Below are positions 1 to 8,893 of a DNA stretch of 64,000 nucleotides, piece after piece; position 1 is the stretch's first letter; each line of letters begins with the position of its first letter. The DNA is taken from contig NZ_FRDA01000014.1 of the NCBI RefSeq assembly GCF_900143095.1, positions 62,001 through 126,000 of the forward strand. The letters run 5' to 3'. The notes beneath the pieces were generated by a model that ran no database searches, was not told the DNA's origin, and worked only from the letters and a program-made list of their open reading frames with translations. This DNA is from Pseudomonas asturiensis. GTDB lineage: Bacteria; Pseudomonadota; Gammaproteobacteria; Pseudomonadales; Pseudomonadaceae. The position numbers were made by a program, and so were the translations under genes.

Positions 1-813
1 ACATTGGCCGACAGCGGTGCGCTGTTCGACATCGAGGTCAACGCCAGTCCGATCCTGGCTGCCGAGATGCTGCGGCGCAACCTGTGGAACGTCGCCTATG
101 GCGCGCTGGTCACGTCGGCAACCCTGACTGCGCTGGGCAAGTTCGACCGTTATCGCATGCGTGCCGGTCTGCCGAAGGGCGCCGTCACGGCCGTCGTGCC
201 CAGCCCGTTCCATCACGCCGATGCCGGTGTGTTACGTGTGCCGGACCTCAAGGCCGACCCGCGTGACGCGGTCGCTCATACGGCGGCGATCATTCGCGAC
301 CTGCCAGGTCTGGTCGAAGGCTCGCGCGGCACGCTGGTGTTGTTCTCCTCGCGCAAACAGATGCAGGACGTGTTCGACGGGCTGGACCGCGACTGGCGCA
401 AACAAGTATTCATTCAGGGCAACCTGTCCAAGCAGGAAACCCTGAACAAGCACAAGGCGCGCGTCGACAGCGGCGAGTCCAGCGTGCTGTTCGGGCTGGC
501 CAGCTTCGCTGAAGGTGTGGATTTGCCCGGGGCTTATTGCGAGCACGTGGTGATCGCCAAGATTCCGTTCGCGGTGCCGGACGATCCGGTCGAGGCGGCG
601 CTGGCCGAGTGGATCGAGGCTCGCGGTGGCAACCCGTTCATGGAAATTGCGGTGCCGGATGCTTCCCTTCGTCTGGTTCAGGCCTGCGGCCGCCTGCTGC
701 GCACCGAGGAAGACCGAGGCACCATCACGCTGCTGGATCGCCGCGTGGTGACCCAGCGTTATGGCAAGGCGATTCTCAACGCGCTGCCGCCGTTTCATCG
801 AGAAATTTCCTGA
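1..813 (+). CDS. dinG: ATP-dependent DNA helicase DinG, C-terminal part (5' end outside window)
   Basis: The reading frame is open from the first base, so only the last ~270 residues are visible. They hold the second helicase lobe of the XPD/DinG superfamily 2 group: a GTLVLFSSRKQ segment typical of motif IV, the FGLASFAEGVDLPG segment (motif V) and QACGRLLRTEEDRG (motif VI, with the arginine finger). DinG unwinds 5'-tailed DNA, D-loops and R-loops, and many members carry an Fe-S cluster in the missing N-terminal part. A serine hydrolase, an OmpA lipoprotein and pdxH follow, which is the order I recall around PA1045-PA1049 of P. aeruginosa. The assignment is firm; the N-terminal half cannot be judged. 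Confidence 0.9.
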   Translation, partial: TLADSGALFDIEVNASPILAAEMLRRNLWNVAYGALVTSATLTALGKFDRYRMRAGLPKGAVTAVVPSPFHHADAGVLRVPDLKADPRDAVAHTAAIIRDLPGLVEGSRGTLVLFSSRKQMQDVFDGLDRDWRKQVFIQGNLSKQETLNKHKARVDSGESSVLFGLASFAEGVDLPGAYCEHVVIAKIPFAVPDDPVEAALAEWIEARGGNPFMEIAVPDASLRLVQACGRLLRTEEDRGTITLLDRRVVTQRYGKAILNALPPFHREIS

Positions 814-930
814 ACGCAGGCTGACAGGCAGGTGGCGACTGTTCCCAAAGCGTCCAATCGCTGGAACAATATGCGCCCATTCAGTTGGCCCTAATCAGGG
901 CCTTCAACGCGATATTCAGGAGTCAGCGGT

Positions 931-2079
931 TTGCAGATCCAGGGTCATTTCGAACTTGAATTCGAAGCAGTGCGTGAAGCCTTTGCGGCATTGTTCGACG
1001 ATCCTCAGGAGCGCGGCGCTGCGTTGTGCATCCAGGTGGGCGGGCAGACGGTCGTTGACCTGTGGGCGGGCACCGCTGACAAGGACGGTGCCGAAGCCTG
1101 GCACACCGATACCATCGCCAATCTGTTCTCCTGCACCAAGACTTTTGCCAGCGTCGCCGTTTTGCAACTGGTCGAAGAGGGCAAGCTGAAACTGGACGAT
1201 CCCGTGGCCCGACTCTGGCCCGAGTTTGCCGCTGCAGGCAAGGCTGCGATTACCTTGCGTCAGTTGCTGTGCCATCAGGCGGCACTGCCGGCCATCCGTG
1301 CGCAACTGCCCGCAGAAGCGCTTTACCAATGGGACACCATGACCGCAGCCCTGGCGGCCGAAGAGCCCTGGTGGATTCCTGGCCAGGGCCATGGCTACGC
1401 AGCCATCACGTACGGCTGGTTGATTGGCGAGATCCTGCGCCGCGCCGATGGTCGTGGTCCGGGCGACTCCATCGTTGCGCGGGTTGCACGTCCGTTGGGG
1501 CTGGATTTTCATGTCGGGCTGGCGGACGACCAGTTCCATCGCGTGGCACACATTGCACGCGGTAAAGGCAATGTCGGCGACGACGCAGCGCAGCGTGTGC
1601 TGCAGGCGACGATGCGCGAACCGACTTCGATCACGGCCAGGGCCTTTACCAACCCGCCGTCGATTCTGACCAGTACCAACAAGCCGGAGTGGCGTCGCAT
1701 GCAACAACCTGCGGCCAATGGCCACGGTAATGCCCGCAGCCTTGCAGGCTTCTACAACGGTCTGCTGGATGGCAGCCTGCTGGAAGCCGAAATGCTCAAT
1801 GAACTGACCCGTGAACACAGCGTCGGCCAGGACAAGACCCTGCTGACCTCGACCCGCTTCGGTCTGGGTTGCATGCTTGATCAACCAACCGTGGCCAACG
1901 CCACGTTCGGGCTGGGTCCGAAGGCATTCGGTCATCCGGGCGCTGGCGGTTCGGTCGGTTTTGCCGATCCTGACCGCGAGGTGGCGTTTGGCTTTGTGAC
2001 CAACACGCTGGGGCCTTACATTCTCATGGATCCGCGCGCCCAGAAGCTGGTCAGGGTGCTTGGTGAGTGTTTGCAGTAA
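931..2079 (+). CDS. Serine hydrolase of the class C beta-lactamase/esterase family (EstB-like)
   Basis: The start is taken as TTG at 931 because AGGAG lies 8 bases upstream and there is no better ATG. The 382-residue product has the nucleophile motif S-C-T-K at residues 67-70, a Y-G-W at 161-163 where the family has the general-base tyrosine, and a GHPGAGG segment near the C-terminus that replaces the KTG triad of true beta-lactamases. This pattern belongs to family VIII carboxylesterases, which cleave short-chain esters. No signal peptide is visible, so it is probably cytoplasmic, which also argues against a resistance role. The natural substrate is unknown. It lies 117 bases after dinG on the same strand. 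Confidence 0.85.
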   Translation: MQIQGHFELEFEAVREAFAALFDDPQERGAALCIQVGGQTVVDLWAGTADKDGAEAWHTDTIANLFSCTKTFASVAVLQLVEEGKLKLDDPVARLWPEFAAAGKAAITLRQLLCHQAALPAIRAQLPAEALYQWDTMTAALAAEEPWWIPGQGHGYAAITYGWLIGEILRRADGRGPGDSIVARVARPLGLDFHVGLADDQFHRVAHIARGKGNVGDDAAQRVLQATMREPTSITARAFTNPPSILTSTNKPEWRRMQQPAANGHGNARSLAGFYNGLLDGSLLEAEMLNELTREHSVGQDKTLLTSTRFGLGCMLDQPTVANATFGLGPKAFGHPGAGGSVGFADPDREVAFGFVTNTLGPYILMDPRAQKLVRVLGECLQ

Positions 2080-2233
2080 CTATCGGCTATAAGTGCTTGT
2101 TTCATACCGACTGTCAGTTAATGGGCGCAACAGGAACCGTACGACGGTTTCTCTTTACACCTGTAACTTCATGCGTGTTATACGGACGTAACAACGTTCC
2201 CTCTGTCTGATCAAAAACTGTTGTGGGTCATCC

Positions 2234-3373
2234 ATGTCGTCCAATAAAAGCCTCGTTCTCGCTCTGTGTATCGCCGTCACCGGCTGTGCTCAAACCCCTC
2301 AATCCGATTCTGCTGCGACTGAAGGCCATTGGTGGCAGTTTGGTTCGGGCAGTGCCGTCGACAATGCGTCTGCCAAGGCTCCGGCTTCCAGCCCAGCGCC
2401 TGCTGCGCCCGTAGCCAAGGCCGCTGACAAACCAGCGCCTGCTGCTGACGCACAGAGCAGCAGTCCTTGGTACTGGCCATTCAGCTCGGACGACAAGGCC
2501 GCGGCAAAACCTGACACAGTCGCCAGCAAGCCAGCGGACAAGCCGGCTGCCCCTGCGCTGGTCGCCAAGTCTGAAACGGACAGCAAGTGGTGGTGGCCAT
2601 TCGGCAGTTCCGAGGCCAAGAAGGACGAGCCTAAAGCCCTGCCAATGCCTGATCCGAAAGTGACCAAAGCCTGGCTGGACGAATACGAGCCGCGTGTGCG
2701 CGCTGCCATCAAGGACACACCGTTTGAACTGGAGCGCCGTGAAGACCTGCTGGCGATAACTGCGCCGGTAGACAGCTCGTTTAACCCTGATCGCCCGGCG
2801 ATGTTGCTGCCGGTCACGCTGGGTCCGATTACCCGTCTGGCCAAGGCTGTCGAGGGTGACAAGCGCACGGCCGTGCTGATTCTGGGCCACGCCGACACCT
2901 CGGGTCCCACCGAAGCCAATCAGAAAATCAGTCAGGAACGCGCACAATCGGTGGCCGCGATCTTCCGCCTCAGCGGCCTTGAGCGTCAGCGTTTGAGCCA
3001 GCGTGGCATGGGCGCGGTGATGCCGCGTGCAGCCAATGACAGTGCGCAGGGCCGTGCACTGAACCGTCGCGTCGAAATCCTGATGACGCCTCAGGACACC
3101 ATGCTTGCACTGATGAGCCGCTATGCGCTGCCGCCGGTCGCCCCGACGCTCGTCGCCGTGCAGGACGTCAAGCCTGCGCCTGCTCCGGCGCCTGCCAAGA
3201 AAGCGGCCGCGACCAAGAAAGACACGGCCAAGAAAGCGGCACCGGCCAAGGCCAGCACCGCCAAGAAGGCTGCTCCGGCCAAGTCGACCACAGCAGCGAA
3301 GAAGCCTGCCGCGACCAAGACTCCGGCCAAGGATACTGCTGCCAAGAAGCCCGACGCCCAGGCCAGCAACTGA
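2234..3373 (+). CDS. OmpA-family outer-membrane lipoprotein with Trp-rich repeats and Ala/Lys tail
   Basis: The 379-residue protein begins with a lipoprotein signal; the lipobox is VTGC, with the modified cysteine at residue 18. A low-complexity Ala/Pro/Lys region follows and contains three spaced aromatic motifs: HWWQFGSG (near 32), WYWPFSSD (79) and WWWPFGSS (119). An OmpA/MotB-type peptidoglycan-binding domain covers about 171-285 (LGHADTSG, then QERAQSVAAIF and ALNRRVEI). The last ~80 residues are a histone H1-like tail of repeated Ala-Lys-Lys and Pro-Ala-Lys units. The domain suggests anchoring of the outer membrane to peptidoglycan. The aromatic motifs and basic tail are unusual for a Pal-type protein. 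It occupies the PA1048 position in the P. aeruginosa order, just upstream of pdxH. Confidence 0.85.
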   Translation: MSSNKSLVLALCIAVTGCAQTPQSDSAATEGHWWQFGSGSAVDNASAKAPASSPAPAAPVAKAADKPAPAADAQSSSPWYWPFSSDDKAAAKPDTVASKPADKPAAPALVAKSETDSKWWWPFGSSEAKKDEPKALPMPDPKVTKAWLDEYEPRVRAAIKDTPFELERREDLLAITAPVDSSFNPDRPAMLLPVTLGPITRLAKAVEGDKRTAVLILGHADTSGPTEANQKISQERAQSVAAIFRLSGLERQRLSQRGMGAVMPRAANDSAQGRALNRRVEILMTPQDTMLALMSRYALPPVAPTLVAVQDVKPAPAPAPAKKAAATKKDTAKKAAPAKASTAKKAAPAKSTTAAKKPAATKTPAKDTAAKKPDAQASN

Positions 3374-3400
3374 TCGCCTGATCGCGCTCCTGGGGCCTGT

Positions 3401-3503
3401 TCGTTCCCATGCGTGGCGTGGGAACACCTCTTCGTACGCTCTGTGTCGCTGATATGACGCAGAGCGTCACGGCTGCATGCCCAGGCGCGTGGGCACGTTC
3501 AGG
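3401..3503. repeat. Interspersed palindromic repeat, P. syringae type
   Basis: Three stem-loops follow one another between the OmpA lipoprotein gene and pdxH. The first has arms GTTCCCA (3403-3409) and TGGGAAC (3419-3425). The second has arms ACGCTCTG (3436-3443) and CAGAGCGT (3460-3467). A weaker GCCCA/TGGGC pair lies near 3479-3494. This arrangement matches a repeat family I recall as frequent between genes in P. syringae. It may stabilise or end the upstream mRNA, but no T-run follows. Confidence 0.7.
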
Positions 3504-3565
3504 CTGGGGGTATAAGCTCACCAATCAGCCGTCGAAAAACCAGCCGCGCCAAAAGGAATGACACC

Positions 3566-4213
3566 ATGACCCAGACCCTGGCTGACATGCGCCGTGACTA
3601 CACCCGCGACGGACTGACCGAAGCGCAGTCACCGGACGAGCCGTTCGCATTGTTTCATCAGTGGTTCGCCGAGGCGGTCAAGACCGAGCAGGCACCGGTC
3701 GAGGCCAACGCCATGACCCTGGCGACGGTCGATGAAGAGGGGCGCCCGCACTGCCGAGTGCTGCTGCTCAAGGGCCTGGACACACAAGGTTTCACTTTTT
3801 TCACCAATTACGACAGCGCCAAAGGTCAGCAACTGGCCGCTCGTCCATTCGCCGCGATGACGTTTTTCTGGCCGACGCTCGAACGTCAGGTGCGCATCGA
3901 GGGGCGTGTGGTGAAGGTCACTGCACAGGAATCTGATGCTTACTATCAGGTTCGTCCGCTGGGCAGTCGGCTCGGTGCATGGGCGTCGCCACAGAGCCGG
4001 GTGATCGCCGACCGCGAAGCGCTTGAACAACTGATCAAACAGACCGAACAGCGCTTTCTCGACACCGCGCCCCATTGTCCCGAGCACTGGGGTGGCTATC
4101 GTCTGCTGCCTGAGCGAATCGAGTTCTGGCAGGGCCGTTCCAGTCGCCTCCATGACCGTTTGAACTATCGTTGGGTAGACGGCCAATGGACGCGTGAGCG
4201 CCTTGCACCCTGA
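3566..4213 (+). CDS. pdxH: Pyridoxamine/pyridoxine 5'-phosphate oxidase
   Basis: The 215-residue protein is the usual length for PdxH, the FMN enzyme that oxidises pyridoxamine or pyridoxine 5'-phosphate to pyridoxal 5'-phosphate, the last step of vitamin B6 synthesis and salvage. The sequence has the FMN-binding stretch RVLLLKGLDTQGFTFFTNY, followed by the conserved FFWPTLERQVRIEGRV region, and ends with the family signature RLHDRLNYRW through RERLAP. AAGGA lies 9-10 bases before the ATG. It is a cytoplasmic homodimer in characterised bacteria. The gene stands alone between a repeat cluster and a lipoprotein gene. Confidence 0.96.
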   Translation: MTQTLADMRRDYTRDGLTEAQSPDEPFALFHQWFAEAVKTEQAPVEANAMTLATVDEEGRPHCRVLLLKGLDTQGFTFFTNYDSAKGQQLAARPFAAMTFFWPTLERQVRIEGRVVKVTAQESDAYYQVRPLGSRLGAWASPQSRVIADREALEQLIKQTEQRFLDTAPHCPEHWGGYRLLPERIEFWQGRSSRLHDRLNYRWVDGQWTRERLAP

Positions 4214-4364
4214 TTGAATTATTCGCGGGTCGCACCGTCTTAGCCTTACGTAAGCGGGCAGTCGCTGTATGACGCCTGAATGAATTTAATTTGCGGATCC
4301 GGGGCCGTGACAGCACCTGTGTCGGGTAGTCTAATGGCCACTGGTTCCTCTGGAGATACCTTTT

Positions 4365-4829
4365 ATGCGCAAGTCTGCTCTTCTGGCTGCCTCGTTCACT
4401 GCCATGGCACTGACGTTGGGCGGCTGCACTTCCAATCTCACCGGTGACTCCTACTCCCGCGATGAGGCCCGGACTGTACAAACCGTTCGCCTGGGCACTG
4501 TTGAATCGTTGCGTCCGGTGAAAATCGAAGGCACCAAGACCCCGATTGGCGCAGGCGCCGGTGCGGTGGTGGGTGGTGTAGGCGGCAGCGCAATCGGTGG
4601 TGGTCGCGGCAGCGTCGTGGCAGCGGTGATCGGTGCAGTGGCGGGCGGTCTGTTGGGTTCTGCGACCGAGGAAGGTCTGACCCGCACTCAGGGCGTGGAA
4701 ATTACCGTGCGTGAAGACGACGGCAGCATGCGCGCCTATGTGCAGCAGGTTCAGGAAAACGAGATTTTCCGGGTCGGCGAGCGCGTCCGCATCATGACGG
4801 TCAACGGCACGAGCCGCGTGACACACTGA
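4365..4829 (+). CDS. Glycine-zipper outer-membrane lipoprotein (SlyB/PcpL type)
   Basis: The protein is 154 residues long. The N-terminus is a lipoprotein signal with the LGGC lipobox and acylated cysteine at residue 21. Residues ~60-105 form a glycine-zipper double segment (AGAGAVVGGVGGSAIGGGRG and a second run of GAVAGGLLG), as in the 17-kDa surface antigen/SlyB family. The C-terminal part is a small soluble region ending in a RVRIMTVNGTSR motif. Members sit in the outer membrane and support envelope integrity, in some bacteria under PhoP control; no such site was identified here. A strong terminator follows directly. Confidence 0.85.
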   Translation: MRKSALLAASFTAMALTLGGCTSNLTGDSYSRDEARTVQTVRLGTVESLRPVKIEGTKTPIGAGAGAVVGGVGGSAIGGGRGSVVAAVIGAVAGGLLGSATEEGLTRTQGVEITVREDDGSMRAYVQQVQENEIFRVGERVRIMTVNGTSRVTH

Positions 4830-4852
4830 TCTGCCTGGCGGATCACTGAAGA

Positions 4853-4879
4853 CCCCGAGCCTGATGCCTCGGGGTTTTT
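4853..4879 (+). terminator. Rho-independent terminator after the glycine-zipper lipoprotein gene
   Basis: CCCCGAG at 4853-4859 pairs with CTCGGGG at 4868-4874, and five Ts follow. The site lies 24 bases after the lipoprotein stop codon, just before the convergent end of nhaA. Confidence 0.9.
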
Positions 4880-4896
4880 CGTTTCAGGCTGTCCGG

Positions 4897-6069
4897 TCAG
4901 CGTTTCAGCGATGCCCGGCAGGCCGCAACCATCACGCCATAGCCGATGATGGCCGACAGTATCGATCCGGTCAGGATGCCCATGCGATCTTCCCCGGCAA
5001 AGGCGCTGACACCGGGTTCGAACGCCAGCGAGCCGACAAACAGACTCATGGTGAAGCCGATGCCGCACAGGATCGAAACCCCCAGCACATGACCCCAGTT
5101 CGCGTCCTTTGGCAGCGAAGCCATGCGCGTCTTGACCGCCAGCCACGTCAGCCCGAATACCCCCAGCGTCTTACCCAGCAACAGGCCTGCAGCGATGCCC
5201 AGCGGCACCGGATGAGTGAAGCTGTCCATTGTTACGCCCGCCAGCGACACACCGGCGTTGGCGAACGCGAACAGCGGCAGGATGCCGTACGCGATCCAGG
5301 GATGCAGGCTGTGCTCCAGGGTCAGCAACGGTGACGTCCTGGCGCGGGTTCGAAGTGGAATGCAGAACGCCAGCACCACACCTGCCAGCGTCGCATGGAC
5401 GCCGCTTTTCAGGACGCAGACCCACAACACCAGGCCGATCAGCAGATAAGGCGCAAGTTTACTTACGCCCAGACGGTTCAGCACAATCAGCGCGATGATC
5501 GATACCGCTGCCAGTATCAGCGAGAGTTGTGACAGCTCGCCGGAGTAGACCAGCGCAATCACGATGATCGCGCCCAGGTCATCAATGATTGCCAGTGTCA
5601 TCAAAAACAGCTTGAGCGAGACGGGCACCCGCTTGCCGAGCAGCGCCAGCACGCCGAGGGCGAAGGCGATGTCGGTGGCCATTGGAATGGCCCAGCCGCT
5701 CAAGGCTTCTGGGTTACCGGTGTTCAGCGCAACGTAGATCAGCGCCGGAACCACCATACCGCCGATGGCGGCTGCACCCGGCAATACAATTTGCGAGGGC
5801 TTGGAGAGATGACCCTCGAGAACTTCGCGCTTGACCTCCAGACCAATAAGCAGAAAGAACAGCGCCATGAGGCCGTCGTTGATCCATAACAACAATGGCT
5901 TGGCGATTTGCACTGCGCCAATCTGCGTCACAACGGGTGTTTCAAGAAAAGCGTTATAAAGCCAGGAAAGTGGCGAGTTATTAACGAATAGGGCCAAAGC
6001 GGCAGCGGCGATCAACAACAGGCCGCCAGCCGCTTCAAGCTGGAAGAAGCGTGTAATGGTATTTCGCAT
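4897..6069 (-). CDS. nhaA: Na+/H+ antiporter NhaA
   Basis: This is an inner-membrane electrogenic antiporter that expels Na+ or Li+ in exchange for two protons. With the start at 6069 (ATG, GGAG 13 bases upstream) the protein has 390 residues, and the key aspartates fall at D133 (ATDIAFALG) and D163-D164 (AIIDDLGAI), the same numbers as in E. coli NhaA. That agreement is why this start is preferred to the ATG 12 bases upstream at 6081, whose GGAG would be only one base away. The LLLGKTLGVFG segment carries the conserved lysine of helix X. It is transcribed alone from a long AT-rich leader region, so local control of expression is possible but unproven. Confidence 0.95.
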   Translation of the reverse strand: MRNTITRFFQLEAAGGLLLIAAAALALFVNNSPLSWLYNAFLETPVVTQIGAVQIAKPLLLWINDGLMALFFLLIGLEVKREVLEGHLSKPSQIVLPGAAAIGGMVVPALIYVALNTGNPEALSGWAIPMATDIAFALGVLALLGKRVPVSLKLFLMTLAIIDDLGAIIVIALVYSGELSQLSLILAAVSIIALIVLNRLGVSKLAPYLLIGLVLWVCVLKSGVHATLAGVVLAFCIPLRTRARTSPLLTLEHSLHPWIAYGILPLFAFANAGVSLAGVTMDSFTHPVPLGIAAGLLLGKTLGVFGLTWLAVKTRMASLPKDANWGHVLGVSILCGIGFTMSLFVGSLAFEPGVSAFAGEDRMGILTGSILSAIIGYGVMVAACRASLKR

Positions 6070-6396
6070 GGGCGCGACCATTCTCCGTCTACGGTAAAAA
6101 AGGATCGATACCCTAACGTGTTGATTGGGAAGTTAAAACAAAAGTTATATTCGTTTTTGTTCTAAAAATGACAGGCTGTGTCTTGATTTAAATAGACTAA
6201 TAATTGTGTAACTGCTTAAGTCGTAAACATATCTTTTTATAGTGTAGGACATTTCCTAAAAAGCATGTTTCTACTATTAATTTGTAACTTCATTAGTGTG
6301 TAAGACAGGACGTGTGGCATCGAACTGAAGGTGATCACCCTGAAACTCCACTACCACGGACGTCATTATGGCGTCCGCGGTAGCGGCATCAGGGTG
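6070..6396. other. AT-rich intergenic region between nhaA and the FAD gene, with a large hairpin
   Basis: No gene is visible. About 6090-6310 is clearly richer in A and T than its surroundings and must hold the nhaA promoter. The end next to the FAD gene carries a nested hairpin: an outer stem CACCCTGA (6336-6343) with TCAGGGTG (6389-6396), and an inner 12-base stem (6351-6362 with 6372-6383, one mismatch). The outer stem abuts the stop codon of the minus-strand FAD gene, so it probably protects or ends that transcript, although a long U-run is lacking. Confidence 0.6.
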
Positions 6397-8010
6397 TCAG
6401 CCTTCAATCCCCAGCATGTCACGCACCAGCGCTTCGGCAATGCGGATGCCGTCCACGCCTGCAGACAGGATACCGCCGGCATAGCCCGCGCCTTCACCGG
6501 CCGGATACAGGCCCTTGGTGTTGAGGCTCTGCATGTTCGGGCCGCGCGTAATGCGCAGGGGGGCAGAGGTGCGGGTTTCGATGCCGGTCAGCACTGCGTC
6601 GTGCAACGAAAAGCCTTTGATCTGCTTGTCGAAGGCGGGCAGTGCTTCACGAATGGCTTCGATGGCAAAGGCAGGCAATGCTTCAGCCAGATCGACCAGC
6701 TTCACGCCGGGCTTGTAGGAAGGCTCGACGCTGCCCAGCGCCGTGGACGCCTTGCCCGCGATGAAGTCGCCGACCAGTTGCGCAGGCGCTTCATAGGTAC
6801 TGCCGCCCAGCAGGTAAGCGTGAGACTCCAGACGCTCCTGTAACTCGATGCCGGCCAGCGGGCTGCCCGGAAAGTCCTGCTCCGGCGTGATGCCCACCAC
6901 GATGCCCGAGTTGGCGTTGCGTTCGTTGCGTGAGTACTGACTCATGCCGTTGGTCACAACGCGGTTCGGTTCGGACGTCGCGGCGACCACCGTACCGCCA
7001 GGGCACATGCAGAAGCTGTACACCGAACGGCCGTTGCTGGCGTGGTGGACCAGCTTATAGTCGGCAGCCCCCAGTTTCGGGTGACCGGCGTACTTGCCCA
7101 GCCGGGCACGGTCGATCAGCGACTGTGGATGTTCGATACGAAAGCCCACCGAAAACGGCTTGGCTTCCATGAATACACCACGGCCGTGGAGCATGCGGAA
7201 CGTGTCACGGGCGCTGTGGCCCAAGGCGAGAATCACATGGCGCGACGCGATTTGCTCGCCGCCATCCAGCACGACGCCGTTCAGTTGGCCGTCTTCGATC
7301 ATCAGGTCAGTGACGCGCTGCTCAAAGCGTACTTCGCCGCCCAGCGCCTCGATCTGATGACGCATGTGCTCAACGACGCCAGTCAGTCGGAAAGTGCCGA
7401 TATGGGGCTTGCTGACGTAGAGAATTTCCTCCGGCGCGCCTGCCTTCACGAACTCATGCAGGACCTTGCGGCCATGAAAGTGTGGGTCCTTGATCTGGCT
7501 GTAAAGCTTGCCGTCAGAGAACGTGCCCGCGCCACCTTCGCCAAACTGGACGTTGGATTCCGGATTCAGGACGTTCTTGCGCCACAGGCCCCAGGTGTCC
7601 TTGGTGCGCTGACGCACTTCCTTGCCGCGTTCGAGGATGATCGGCTTGAAGCCCATCTGCGCCAGCAGCAGCCCGGCGAAGATCCCGCAGGGGCCGAAGC
7701 CGACGACGATCGGTCGCTCGCTCAGGCCTTCAGGCGCGTGGCCCACCACCTTGTAGCTGATGTCAGGCGCAGGGCCGACGTGGCGATCATTGGCCAGCTT
7801 GCGCAGCAATGCGTCTTCGTCACTGACCTGAAAGTCGATGGTGTAGATAAAGCACAGTTCGGAGGACTTCTTGCGCGCGTCGTAGCTGCGCTTGAACAGC
7901 GTGAAGTCCAGCAGTTCGCTGCTGTCGATGCCCAGACGCTGCAAGAGGGCAGGGCGCAGGTCTTCGTCCGGGTGGTCGATCGGCAGTTTGAGTTCGGTGA
8001 TTCGTAACAT
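6397..8010 (-). CDS. NAD(P)/FAD-dependent dehydrogenase (COG2509 type)
   Basis: The 537-residue protein has a short N-terminal domain (~1-95) and then a dinucleotide-binding Rossmann motif GFGPCG at 104-109 followed by the acidic ERG that binds the FAD ribose. Later segments such as VQFGEGGAGTFSDGKL, ILALGHSARDTF and the C-terminal GLYPAGEGAGYAGGI are typical of a widespread family of uncharacterised FAD-dependent oxidoreductases. The substrate is unknown. The protein lacks a signal peptide and is likely cytoplasmic. It is separated by 152 bases from the lipoprotein gene upstream on the same strand, and a large hairpin follows its stop codon. Confidence 0.85.
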   Translation of the reverse strand: MLRITELKLPIDHPDEDLRPALLQRLGIDSSELLDFTLFKRSYDARKKSSELCFIYTIDFQVSDEDALLRKLANDRHVGPAPDISYKVVGHAPEGLSERPIVVGFGPCGIFAGLLLAQMGFKPIILERGKEVRQRTKDTWGLWRKNVLNPESNVQFGEGGAGTFSDGKLYSQIKDPHFHGRKVLHEFVKAGAPEEILYVSKPHIGTFRLTGVVEHMRHQIEALGGEVRFEQRVTDLMIEDGQLNGVVLDGGEQIASRHVILALGHSARDTFRMLHGRGVFMEAKPFSVGFRIEHPQSLIDRARLGKYAGHPKLGAADYKLVHHASNGRSVYSFCMCPGGTVVAATSEPNRVVTNGMSQYSRNERNANSGIVVGITPEQDFPGSPLAGIELQERLESHAYLLGGSTYEAPAQLVGDFIAGKASTALGSVEPSYKPGVKLVDLAEALPAFAIEAIREALPAFDKQIKGFSLHDAVLTGIETRTSAPLRITRGPNMQSLNTKGLYPAGEGAGYAGGILSAGVDGIRIAEALVRDMLGIEG

Positions 8011-8162
8011 TGAAGGGTCCAGTTTTCGGGCCGCAGGTTCAGCCCGACAGCACTACAAGAACCGGCGATTATAAGCGCTGAACCCCTTTGACGGCGAGTC
8101 GGGGTGTGCAGTCCTGGCGACGATGGGTGCCATCGGTCGCCAAAAACGGATAATGGCTCGGA

Positions 8163-8843
8163 TCAATCGTCCCGCGAGCCACCGTAGTAGCCGCAGCCGC
8201 GCTGGGACTGACCATTCAGACGCAGTTCGGCGGTGAGGTGTTGTACCGAGCCGTTGACGCTGTCGACACAGCGCTGAGGCGCCACCCAGAGTTCGATGCG
8301 CTGGTTGTTGGCTTCGCTGCTGACACTGAAGCTGCCGTCCGGCAGTTGCTCTTCCAGGTAGGGTACAGCGAGCGGCGGCTGGCCTTCTCGTTCCAGCACC
8401 ATGCCTTTGCCGCTGACGTTGACGTTCCAGGCGGGTTTGTTGCCATTGACGTGCAAGGTCAGACGTTTGAAATTCAGATCATCGCAGGACTGGCCGGGCC
8501 GCTCGACACGGTAAACCTGATGCAGGTCCAGCTGGCCGTCGCTGTTGGCAGCCTTGCTGGCGGCAAACGCACCCCGCAGGTCAGCAAAGACACGGCCCTT
8601 GCTGTCGGCAAGGCTCGCGGCTTCCTGCAGGATCCCGGTGTTGTTGCGGTCCTTGACCACATAGCGGCGCTGCTCGTTGCACGGTTTGAACATCAACTGC
8701 CCGTTCTCACCGGTCAGGTCGCCCTGCATGCGGATCATGCCGACCGTGGAGACTTTCGGTGTGTCGGTCTTGCTGCCAAGCATCTGGCAGCCGGCGAACA
8801 GTGGCAGAAGCGCGAATACGAGGACAGAACGAGCAGCAAACAT
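8163..8843 (-). CDS. Lipoprotein of unknown function
   Basis: The 226-residue product starts with MFAARSVLVFALLPLFAGC, a signal peptide ending in the lipobox FAGC (cysteine 19), and so should be a lipoprotein. The mature part has about four cysteines and ends in a QRGCGYYGG motif. The segment around ELRLNGQSQRGCGYYG resembles the ends of small META/HslJ-like envelope proteins, but the match is too weak to name a family. It is on the same strand as the FAD gene, 152 bases upstream of it, and need not be co-transcribed because a stem-loop (near 8115-8143) lies between them. Confidence 0.7.
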   Translation of the reverse strand: MFAARSVLVFALLPLFAGCQMLGSKTDTPKVSTVGMIRMQGDLTGENGQLMFKPCNEQRRYVVKDRNNTGILQEAASLADSKGRVFADLRGAFAASKAANSDGQLDLHQVYRVERPGQSCDDLNFKRLTLHVNGNKPAWNVNVSGKGMVLEREGQPPLAVPYLEEQLPDGSFSVSSEANNQRIELWVAPQRCVDSVNGSVQHLTAELRLNGQSQRGCGYYGGSRDD

Positions 8844-8893
8844 GGGGCGGGTCTCCAGACAAGTGCCGCCACGTTACGCAGACTGTTGCCGCA

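Noticed and set aside
931..2079. True class C beta-lactamase (antibiotic resistance)
   Set aside because: There is no signal peptide and no KTG motif. The SxxK and GHPGAGG pattern fits the esterase branch.
2131..2150. GGAACC at 2131 as the -35 block of a second Hrp box before the OmpA lipoprotein gene
   Set aside because: No CCACNNA occurs 15-17 bases downstream. The bases form part of a small GAACCGT/ACGGTTTC inverted repeat instead.
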